Assembly (NCBI GenBank): GCA_905479515.1
Contig: CAJQMX010000082.1
Location: 1 to 5,457 of the forward strand
Length of the DNA stretch: 5,457 nucleotides
Direction: 5' to 3'
DNA from: an uncultured Parasphingopyxis sp.
Lineage (GTDB): Bacteria; Pseudomonadota; Alphaproteobacteria; Sphingomonadales; Sphingomonadaceae
A program made the translations under genes and the position numbers. Position 1 is the first letter of the stretch. Each line of letters opens with the position of its first letter. Positions 1 to 5,405 of the stretch are shown here, piece by piece. The notes under the pieces are model-generated. The model had not been told where the DNA came from. It worked only from the letters and a program-made list of their open reading frames with translations, and searched no databases.

Positions 1-141
1 ATCATCAAAGGAATATCGAGAGCAGGGCGAGGTTCAAATCGCTTCGCGACGCCGCTCTTCTCGAATGGCGCGAGTTGGTTGCGGCCTGAGGCCTGCTCGT
101 CCGCGAAAACGGAGACTGGTTCGAATTCGTCTGACACCACC
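1..141. repeat. Terminal direct repeat, copy 1 (identical to 5317-5457)
   Basis: The first 141 bases reappear base for base as the last 141 bases of the window, at a constant offset of 5316. The repeat covers the 3' end of the IS6 transposase and the following non-coding tail of the IS. Both copies stop exactly at the window edges, which is what a closed circle or a self-overlapping assembly contig produces. A biological repeat would normally end inside the sequence. Removing one copy leaves a 5316-bp unit. I am sure of the identity; circularity is an inference. Confidence 0.97.
3..89 (+). CDS. IS6-family transposase, C-terminal 28 codons (partial, window edge)
   Basis: The frame opening at base 3 reads HQRNIESRARF and ends in LEWRELVAA followed by TGA at 87-89. 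It is identical to the end of the full transposase at 4701-5405, because it lies in the terminal 141-bp repeat. It is not a separate gene: it is either the same gene seen twice through contig circularity or the end of a second identical IS copy. It lacks all catalytic residues. Confidence 0.9.
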   Translation, partial: HQRNIESRARFKSLRDAALLEWRELVAA

Positions 142-1251
142 CTTGGAATTGCTGCGACATCAATAAAGTCTGACTCCGTCAGCAATATCGACTTCGAAAC
201 GGTTACGGCACGGGGAGGGCTGGTCCAGGATTCCGGCCTCTACGGAATAGACTCCGGATACGAGGTCCTGCTTAGCCGGGTTTCCAATTCGGATGGCACG
301 CTGTTCCGCTTCGATTATGATGCCGGTAGCGGGCAGGCGGCGGCTAATGCAGGCCTGGATGCGCTTTATGCCGGTGGCTATCCGTTCCAGATAAATCTCA
401 GCGATGCATTCGTCGGGGGAGAGGATGGGCTGCATCTCTCCTTTGGGTATGACGAGTTCGGAAGGGTCGTCTCGTCCAGTCGGGGAACAAAGCCGGCCAC
501 AACCTATCTGGTAGGAAACGGCCTGTTCTCCGAGATTCGCAATCCGGCATCAGACCTCACATCCAACTATTTCGACGCCCGCGGCCGGCTCATTCGTAGC
601 GTGGATGCTGCAGGCCGGGCGGTTGTTTCGGAATATGATGACCTGAACAGGCGGATCGAGCAGAGACTTGTCATTGTCGGCGAGCCGGACGGTGTCTACC
701 ATTCTCGGATAACCTACAAGTATGACGATTTTGGAAACGTCGTCGAAGAAGTTGTATATCCGAGGACGGATGGTACGGGCACGCCTTTCTCCGCGGTGCC
801 ATTGCGAACGATACGGTGGTATTCGAACGCGCTCTGGCCCAAGCAGGCAACAGCTAGCCTCAGTCCGGACGGGCTCGCCACCTGGAATATTTATGATGAT
901 GCGACAGGCGTTCTGTTGAAGACGATTGGACCCGTAAAAGTGAGTGGCAGTCTTCCTCAGGAGTGGCAACCCGCAAATTATCCGGCTGTTCCCTCTTGCG
1001 CGGCCGCGGACCTCACTCCTTGTACTGCCAGAAAATATGAATGGCGTGGCGTCGATAGTGTCCTGGTTCTGTCTGAAGTGGCGACCAAGGTATCAGAGAG
1101 TGCTGGTGCTGGTGAAGTTAAGTGGTCTCAATCCCAGATATCCTATGACGATGTAGACCATATTCAAATCAACAGTGCGACCAGCTTGCCGAACGCGACA
1201 CAAGTACCGAGCTATGCCGCAAACAGTTACCAGGTGCCTGCGCAGCCCTAG
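79..1251 (+). CDS. 5'-truncated RHS/YD-repeat protein, fused to the IS6 right end
   Basis: This 390-codon frame encodes the C-terminal part of a YD-repeat (RHS-type) protein. YD-like motifs are spread through it: FDYDAG near residue 79, YDEFGR 124-129, FDARGRL 165-171, YDDLNRR 186-192 and YDDFGN 215-220. Such repeats form the beta-strand shell of RHS and Tc toxin proteins. Residues 1-27 are encoded by IS DNA; RHS-derived sequence starts at about base 160. The TTG at 79 is only the first usable start in a frame that stays open back to base 1, with no convincing ribosome binding site. The authentic beginning, including any signal peptide, is missing, so this is probably a pseudogene or at best an IS-RHS hybrid. 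C307 and C315 lie in an insertion resembling the one in the next gene. There is no RHS core and no toxin tail. The TAG at 1249-1251 is 15 bases before the next gene, so the two were probably one operon. The original could have been a full upstream RHS protein or a TcB-like partner. Confidence 0.75.
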   Translation: MRPEACSSAKTETGSNSSDTTLGIAATSIKSDSVSNIDFETVTARGGLVQDSGLYGIDSGYEVLLSRVSNSDGTLFRFDYDAGSGQAAANAGLDALYAGGYPFQINLSDAFVGGEDGLHLSFGYDEFGRVVSSSRGTKPATTYLVGNGLFSEIRNPASDLTSNYFDARGRLIRSVDAAGRAVVSEYDDLNRRIEQRLVIVGEPDGVYHSRITYKYDDFGNVVEEVVYPRTDGTGTPFSAVPLRTIRWYSNALWPKQATASLSPDGLATWNIYDDATGVLLKTIGPVKVSGSLPQEWQPANYPAVPSCAAADLTPCTARKYEWRGVDSVLVLSEVATKVSESAGAGEVKWSQSQISYDDVDHIQINSATSLPNATQVPSYAANSYQVPAQP

Positions 1252-1255
1252 ACTT

Positions 1256-1260
1256 GGAGA
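1256..1260 (+). promoter_or_regulatory. Ribosome binding site of the second RHS gene
   Basis: GGAGA ends 6 bases before the ATG at 1267, a good Shine-Dalgarno match at good spacing. It lies in the 15-base gap after the stop of the upstream RHS frame. It decides in favour of the start at 1267 over the in-frame ATG at 1438, which sits just before the signal peptide but has only a weak AGAG upstream. Confidence 0.65.
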
Positions 1261-1266
1261 AACGAC

Positions 1267-4083
1267 ATGAAGATCTTTGATGTAGTCGAGGACCGGGCAT
1301 TTCTGCGTCAGAATTTCCGCTGCGGTCAGTACTCCCTACTTCATAAACCGGTGCAGCAGAAGTTACCTCCCCCCACAATAGCAAGAGGACATTTGTCATG
1401 CCGGAGAGGGGCACGTTTCCTGTCTTCCAGAGCAATTATGATCGCGTTTCTTTTTACCGGGCTAAGTATTTCGGTCTTGCCACCAGCTGCATCAGCGCAA
1501 TCAGCTAGAACATTGAATTTCCAGTGGGACGGCGCCGGTAATCTGAGCGACATATCGGACCAGACGGGTATAACGAGCCACGCGAACTACGATGCGCTTC
1601 GCAGAATGACGGATTTGACTCTTGGTCAGGGAAGTAGTGGTGAACAGTATTATTCATATAGTTATGATACTGCAGGTTATTTAGACAAAATAAGTCAGGC
1701 GAAAGACGGGGCTCATCAAGCCTGGGTGAGCTATGACGTTTTCTACACCACTGGCGGTAATAAGCGACTGGCTGGGATCAGCGACCCGGATGGCGATACG
1801 ACAAGCTACGCCTATGATGTCAGGGACTGGCTTGAAGCCACCACCGACCCGGAAAATCGTGTGACGATGTATGAGTATGAGCCGACTGGAGAACAAAATT
1901 GTGTCAAGCTGGGAGTTGGCACATCCCTGCAGCAGACTTACCAGCGAACAGATATATCTGTGTGGGGAGAGCCATCATCATACACTCCGGCGAAGGGAAA
2001 TGACAATGGTTGTGGCCCTACAAACACATCGTACACAACCCAAGTCGGATTTGATGCTTTCGGGCGAAGCGTCCGAACCTCATATCCGGATCAAAGCTAT
2101 ACCCTCCTTGAGCTGAATGGGAGTGGTAACCCACTGTTTCTTACCACACGTGATGGCGTACGGCACGAGTACGTCTATGATTCGCCTCAGGGACAGCTCT
2201 CCGAACGAATAAGGAAGTCGGCATCGGGCGGGCAGGATGTCTTCGAATTCGCCTACAATGCGGCCGGAACGCAAGTGCTTGCCAGGATAACTCGTTCGGA
2301 TACTTCGGTTGATGAGCTCAGTTTTGAATACAACGAATTTGGTCAATTGGCAGCGGAGCGGCGTTCCTCAGGGTTGGATACAGAATATCTCTATGACCGG
2401 GCCGGACGCCGCACGGCGATTATCTGGCCGGACAACTGGACAGCGCGTTATGTGTATGATGATGCAGGGCGGTTGAAGGAGGTGTGGGCGGACCCCGACG
2501 GATCAGCGCCCTGTGCCAGTGCGGTCGACAAATGCGGAGATGGTATTGTCGGAAGCGGCGACGAAAAGCTGCTTGCCTCTTACGGCTATGATGGCTTGGG
2601 TCGATTGGAACGGATCGACTATGATGGGAATGTTTCGACGTCTTCCTCCCATGTCAGTTTTGGATATGAAGATGATGGGGATCTGAAAACGGAGTCTCAT
2701 GTCTTCGGATCGGAAAGCGTTGAATTCACCTACACCTACGATGGGTCTGGCAAGCTGAAATCGGCGGCGGCGGACTCTTCCGGCTGGCTCTGGTCTCCTT
2801 TGTCTGTGCAGACAGACACTTATGATGAGGCGAATGTCCTGGACCAATATCCTGCGGTCAATGAGGCATCAGTTGACTACGATGCCAACGGAAACATGAG
2901 CCTTGCGCCGGACGGCGCGACCTACGAGCACAACTCGGACAATCAATTGATCAGCGCATTGGTTGACGGGACCGCCATTAGCTATCGCTATGATGCAAGG
3001 GGCCGCCGCATATCAAGGGAAATCGAAAGTATAACAACCGGTTACGTGCATGCCGGTGATATGGAGATAGCAGAAGTGGACGTTTACGGCGTCATTCTCA
3101 TGCGTTATGTGCCTGGCTTGGGTGTCGACCAGCGCGTAGCTATGGTGTCGCCCACGGGGCAGGTTTTTTATTTTCATTCTGACAGGCTCGGAAATGTGAT
3201 TGCTATGGCCTCCAAAGAGGGGGCGGTATCCGATCAGTACGTGTACACGCCATTTGGCATTCTGGATCCACTCGCGACTTCTGGAAATCCGTTCCGTTAT
3301 ACTGGGCGGCGCTTTGATGCGGAGACCGGGCTGTATTATTATAGGGCCCGCTACTACAACCCAAAAATCGGCAGATTTTTAGAACCAGATCCTGTTGGGT
3401 ATAGCGATCAGATGAATTTATATGCGTACGTTGGAAATGACCCGCTCAACTCAATTGATCCAATGGGTGCGGAGCGTCGGACAATTCAAGTGGATGAGTT
3501 TATCAACGGTCAAGGTTACATCCAAGACTATACTTATGACGTGTATGATAATGAGGACGAGGCTAGGGAAAGTGCAGTAAATGATACGGCTGATCAACTG
3601 GAAGCTGAAGGGCGGGCTGCCAGTGGTTCGATAGATGGGATTGAACAGACGGATTTGGGGCTTGAAACACAAGCTGCTCTCGACAGTACGCGGTACAAAG
3701 CAGAGGAATACAGTCGCGCTGGTATAGGCCGTATAAACGGAGTCAGCGGTGTCGCTGCTATTCAGCACACGAAATCGTTCCGCTTCTTGATTTTTGGGAC
3801 AGCACGAGACAGATTTAAACGGACAAAATCGGTTCCCCAGTATGGTAATTCTGGGGGAACAATCGGAACTGACTATTCCAACAATACTACAAATGGTGGA
3901 ACTTTTGCGTTGATTGTCGTAAGTGGAAAAACGCCAAACAGGGTGGGGAACTACGAAGCCCAAGACGCTGCTGCAGCCTTGTATATCGGAAGAGCAGCGC
4001 AGTACAACGCGCCGGTCTTGGTAAGGTTTGAGGGCAGTGATGGAAAGGTTGGTTTTGCGGTATATTCGAGGCGCGGAAAGTAG
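1267..4083 (+). CDS. Secreted RHS-repeat protein with variable C-terminal (putative toxin) domain
   Basis: This 938-residue protein belongs to the RHS/YD-repeat polymorphic toxin class, in which a repeat shell encloses a C-terminal effector. A Sec signal peptide lies at residues 58-77: Arg-rich stretch, hydrophobic core IAFLFTGLSISVL, and an ASA|Q cleavage site after A77. The start at 1267 adds an unusual 57-residue leader but has the strong GGAGA site; ATG 1438 is the alternative. YD repeats fill residues 80-630, for example YDDAGR at about 397 and YDARGRR at about 575. The RHS-associated core spans about 634-734 (FHSDRLGN, NPFRYTGRRFD, TGLYYYRARYYNPKIGRF, DPVG, NLYAYVGNDP, DPMG). Residues 735-938 are a variable tail I do not recognise. 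No PAAR, VgrG-like or other type VI signature is present, so export is more likely Sec-dependent. The usual Leu after DPxG is Ala. The adjacent small gene is the likely immunity partner. The RHS assignment is firm; toxicity is inferred from architecture. Confidence 0.92.
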   Translation: MKIFDVVEDRAFLRQNFRCGQYSLLHKPVQQKLPPPTIARGHLSCRRGARFLSSRAIMIAFLFTGLSISVLPPAASAQSARTLNFQWDGAGNLSDISDQTGITSHANYDALRRMTDLTLGQGSSGEQYYSYSYDTAGYLDKISQAKDGAHQAWVSYDVFYTTGGNKRLAGISDPDGDTTSYAYDVRDWLEATTDPENRVTMYEYEPTGEQNCVKLGVGTSLQQTYQRTDISVWGEPSSYTPAKGNDNGCGPTNTSYTTQVGFDAFGRSVRTSYPDQSYTLLELNGSGNPLFLTTRDGVRHEYVYDSPQGQLSERIRKSASGGQDVFEFAYNAAGTQVLARITRSDTSVDELSFEYNEFGQLAAERRSSGLDTEYLYDRAGRRTAIIWPDNWTARYVYDDAGRLKEVWADPDGSAPCASAVDKCGDGIVGSGDEKLLASYGYDGLGRLERIDYDGNVSTSSSHVSFGYEDDGDLKTESHVFGSESVEFTYTYDGSGKLKSAAADSSGWLWSPLSVQTDTYDEANVLDQYPAVNEASVDYDANGNMSLAPDGATYEHNSDNQLISALVDGTAISYRYDARGRRISREIESITTGYVHAGDMEIAEVDVYGVILMRYVPGLGVDQRVAMVSPTGQVFYFHSDRLGNVIAMASKEGAVSDQYVYTPFGILDPLATSGNPFRYTGRRFDAETGLYYYRARYYNPKIGRFLEPDPVGYSDQMNLYAYVGNDPLNSIDPMGAERRTIQVDEFINGQGYIQDYTYDVYDNEDEARESAVNDTADQLEAEGRAASGSIDGIEQTDLGLETQAALDSTRYKAEEYSRAGIGRINGVSGVAAIQHTKSFRFLIFGTARDRFKRTKSVPQYGNSGGTIGTDYSNNTTNGGTFALIVVSGKTPNRVGNYEAQDAAAALYIGRAAQYNAPVLVRFEGSDGKVGFAVYSRRGK
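1438..1497 (+). other. Signal peptide coding segment
   Basis: The codons from Met58 to Ala77 encode a hydrophobic core (IAFLFTGLSISVL), then PPAASA and a predicted signal peptidase I site before Gln78. The preceding residues 46-56 carry several arginines, which fits an n-region. The protein is thus expected to leave the cytoplasm. Read from the 1267 start, the leader totals 77 residues, long for a Sec signal. Either the first 57 residues are an extended n-region or translation starts nearer to 1438. Confidence 0.7.
3166..3468 (+). other. RHS repeat-associated core domain
   Basis: Residues 634-734 match the conserved core that closes RHS shells: FHSDRLGNVIAMAS, VYTPFG, NPFRYTGRRFD, ETGLYYYRARYYNP, GRFLEPDPVG, NLYAYVGNDPLN and DPMG (D731-G734). 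In well-studied RHS and TcC proteins this region contains the aspartate residues that release the C-terminal domain by self-cleavage, commonly after Leu in a DPxGL motif. Both DPxG elements are present here, but the residue after the second is Ala, so cleavage may be altered or absent. DPMG marks the usual switch point between conserved shell and variable tail. Confidence 0.93.
3469..4080 (+). other. Variable C-terminal domain, putative toxin of unknown family
   Basis: The 204 residues after DPMG (735-938) show no YD repeats and no motif I can assign: no HNH, no clear nuclease, deaminase, ADP-ribosyltransferase or protease signature. The first half is acidic and probably helical (DNEDEARESAVNDTADQLEA). 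The second half is more compact: basic (FGTARDRFKRTKSV), then Gly/Asn-rich, then strand-like FALIVVSG, a helix-like YEAQDAAAALYIGRAAQY, and strands VLVRFEG and VGFAVYSR. Sampled base composition drops from 36 of 60 G+C at 2401-2460 to 22 of 60 at 3481-3540, the usual sign of an exchanged toxin tip. The toxin role rests on position and on the adjacent small gene, not on any recognised active site. Confidence 0.6.
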
Positions 4084-4088
4084 AGAAC

Positions 4089-4484
4089 ATGTATCGCAGA
4101 AATGTACTATCGGCCATCTCTGTTTTGTCCCTGGTGTCGTGCGGGGAAGCACGTAATACTTGCTCGAATTTCGATGGGCTACGTAAATCGTCTTCGATTT
4201 CGAAGTGTGTTTCCTTGGAAGTTAAGGGAGTCGCGCGTGTTCACCGATCTGGAGGCGGCGCGGATTTGGTGATCCCATCTCATTCTGGTTCAGAGAAATA
4301 CCGATTGGGTATCTCGAACTGGGAAGAATTTGACGCTTGTGGATCATTTGGGCTCGATCAGGCGTTTGCTTATCTTGGTACTCTGCAAGAGGTCGATGGA
4401 CACTACTCAATTCGACTTGATGTATTGATGATTGTAGCAGAAGATGGGCGCAAAAGTTCGTGCCGCCGGGAAATCTCAGATTAG
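4089..4484 (+). CDS. Putative lipoprotein, candidate immunity protein for the RHS toxin
   Basis: This 131-residue protein starts 5 bases after the stop of the RHS gene, the position where RHS loci carry the cognate immunity gene. The N-terminus MYRRNVLSAISVLSLVSCGEA has a basic n-region, a hydrophobic core and a lipobox LVSC with the modified Cys at 18. Gly at +2 is not the Asp inner-membrane retention signal, so by the Lol rule of enterobacteria an outer-membrane, periplasm-facing location is expected. Four further cysteines (25, 40, 84, 125) could form two disulfides, consistent with an oxidising compartment. I recognise no domain family. A periplasmic immunity protein would suit a toxin that acts in, or enters through, the periplasm. 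The ribosome binding site is weak (AGAG within the preceding stop region), suggesting coupling to RHS translation. It could instead be an unrelated small lipoprotein. Confidence 0.78.
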   Translation: MYRRNVLSAISVLSLVSCGEARNTCSNFDGLRKSSSISKCVSLEVKGVARVHRSGGGADLVIPSHSGSEKYRLGISNWEEFDACGSFGLDQAFAYLGTLQEVDGHYSIRLDVLMIVAEDGRKSSCRREISD

Positions 4485-4507
4485 CTAAGGTAGCATTCGG
4501 GCGATGT

Positions 4508-4535
4508 GGCATTGTCAGCGGGGTATTGTCAGGGG
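4508..4535 (+). repeat. Imperfect 14-bp tandem copy of an IS6 terminus
   Basis: Bases 4508-4521 (GGCATTGTCAGCGG) and 4522-4535 (GGTATTGTCAGGGG) match at 12 of 14 positions. Both resemble the intact IS tip at 4644 (GGCATTGTCAAAGG). The first copy may be the stub of an older IS6 insertion into which the second IS landed, or a small duplication of the terminus. Confidence 0.7.
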
Positions 4536-4643
4536 AACCGGGCTTGAGGCTGTAGGGTAGGGCGTTTAGCCTCGGAAAATGACCAAATCGCCCTTTCGGT
4601 ACTTTAAGACATCACCCGAAATCATCCAGCTTGCGGTGATGAT
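4522..4643 (+). mobile_element. Remnant left end of a second IS6-family element
   Basis: These 122 bases align without gaps to the first 122 bases of the intact IS (4644-4765); I count about 93 identical positions, or 76 percent. The distance from terminus to transposase ATG is 57 bases in both. The divergence shows that this is a different, related IS and not a duplicate of the intact one. It is cut exactly where the intact IS begins, so the intact IS inserted into it or replaced the rest of it. Confidence 0.88.
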
Positions 4644-4674
4644 GGCATTGTCAAAGGAACCGGGCTTGAGGTGA
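4579..4674 (+). pseudogene. Truncated IS6 transposase N-terminus
   Basis: The frame from ATG 4579 encodes MTKSPFRYFKTSPEIIQLA and then VMM, matching the first 22 residues of the intact transposase (MSQNPFRYFKTSPEIIQLA...). After residue 22 the frame enters the left terminus of the intact IS, adds ALSKEPGLR and stops at TGA 4672-4674. All catalytic residues are absent, so it cannot act as a transposase. Confidence 0.88.
4644..4671 (+). repeat. Left terminal sequence of the intact IS6 element
   Basis: The terminus reads GGCATTGTCAAAGG and continues AACCGGGCTTGAGG. The second half is also found at 4536-4549 in the older remnant, which shows that it is a conserved part of the IS end. Its inverted partner at the right end (about 145-159) keeps only the inner TGTC block and lacks the outer bases. 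Confidence 0.8.
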
Positions 4675-4700
4675 GCATATCTGGCGTTTAACCTCTGTAT

Positions 4701-5405
4701 ATGAGCCAAAACCCGTTCCGCTACTTCAAGACGTCCCCCGAAATCATCCAGCTTGCGGTCATGATGTATGTCCGATTCCCGCTGTCTTTGCGGAATGTCG
4801 AAGACCTGCTTCACGAGCGCGGGATCGATATTTGCCACGAAACGGTTCGTCACTGGGTGGACCGCTTCGGCACTTATTTCGCGCACAAGATCCGCAAGCG
4901 ACGATCGGAGGGCATGAAGCATAGTCCGCAGTGGCAATGGCACCTGGACGAGGTCTTTGTGAAGATCCGTGGTCAGACTCATTACCTTTGGCGAGCGGTT
5001 GATCATGAGGGAGAGGTGCTGGAGTCGTTCGTCACGAAGACTCGTGACAAGGCTTCAGCATTGAAATTTATGAGAAAAGCCATGAAGCGCTATGGTAATC
5101 CCAAGGTGGTTGTGACGGATAAATGCCCTTCATATCGGGCGGCCATGAAAGTGATCGGGAGCGAGAGGCGTCAGGAGACCGGCCGGCATCTCAACAATCG
5201 CGCTGAGAATTCACACTTGCCATTTCGAAGGCGGGAGCGAGCTATGTCCCGTTTCCGGCGCATGCGAAGTCTCCAGAAATTCGCCTCAATCCATTCGTCT
5301 GTGTACAATCACTTCAATCATCAAAGGAATATCGAGAGCAGGGCGAGGTTCAAATCGCTTCGCGACGCCGCTCTTCTCGAATGGCGCGAGTTGGTTGCGG
5401 CCTGA
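4701..5405 (+). CDS. IS6-family DDE transposase
   Basis: This 234-residue protein has the normal length of IS6-family transposases, which catalyse replicative transposition of their own element. An N-terminal helix-turn-helix-like region is visible at about 28-55 (LSLRNVEDLLHERG, CHETVRHWVDRFG). The catalytic triad is D83 (WHLDE), D140 (VVTDK) and E169 (NNRAEN). There are 28 residues between D140 and E169, shorter than the 34 in IS26 but in line with the NNRAENSHLPFRRRER subgroup as I know it. The frame has no stops or frameshifts and all three acidic residues are present, so it should be active. The ATG at 4701 is supported by alignment with the remnant copy, where the ATG is also 57 bases from the IS tip. 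No clear Shine-Dalgarno sequence precedes it. The TGA is at 5403-5405. Confidence 0.95.
   Translation: MSQNPFRYFKTSPEIIQLAVMMYVRFPLSLRNVEDLLHERGIDICHETVRHWVDRFGTYFAHKIRKRRSEGMKHSPQWQWHLDEVFVKIRGQTHYLWRAVDHEGEVLESFVTKTRDKASALKFMRKAMKRYGNPKVVVTDKCPSYRAAMKVIGSERRQETGRHLNNRAENSHLPFRRRERAMSRFRRMRSLQKFASIHSSVYNHFNHQRNIESRARFKSLRDAALLEWRELVAA

Larger units (their letters stand above)
1..159 (+). mobile_element. Right end of the IS6-family insertion sequence
   Basis: This is the continuation of the IS that starts at 4644, if the window is closed through its terminal repeat. It holds the last transposase codons and a tail of about 70 bases. The segment near 145-159 contains GCTGCGACA; its reverse complement, TGTCGCAGC, shares only the TGTC block with the left terminus GGCATTGTCAAAGG. 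The expected outermost bases (ATGCC, the complement of the left tip) are absent, and the sequence changes to TCAATAAAG. The boundary near 159 is set from this and from where RHS coding begins; it could be a few bases off. Joined to 4644-5316, the element would be about 832 bp, a normal IS6-family size. Confidence 0.75.

Noticed and set aside
1398..1505. ATG at 1398 with an upstream GAGG as the start of a separate short gene or alternate RHS start
   Set aside because: It is out of frame with the RHS gene and ends after 36 codons with no recognisable feature; the signal peptide is in the other frame.
1600..3000. YD repeats considered as a DNA repeat or CRISPR-like array
   Set aside because: The repetition is at protein level only: spacing is irregular and nucleotide similarity between repeats is low.
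3451..4152. Long minus-strand open frame opposite the toxin tail (233 codons)
   Set aside because: It lies wholly opposite a well-supported plus-strand frame, has no recognisable domain and a low-complexity, Cys/Ser/Thr-rich composition, and no ribosome binding site I trust.
4485..4520. Possible terminator after the immunity gene
   Set aside because: I could not find a convincing GC-rich stem followed by a T run between the stop at 4484 and the IS remnants.
4566..5006. Minus-strand open frame of 146 codons over the IS
   Set aside because: It is the antisense shadow of the transposase and its remnant, and its sequence mirrors transposase codons without its own motifs.
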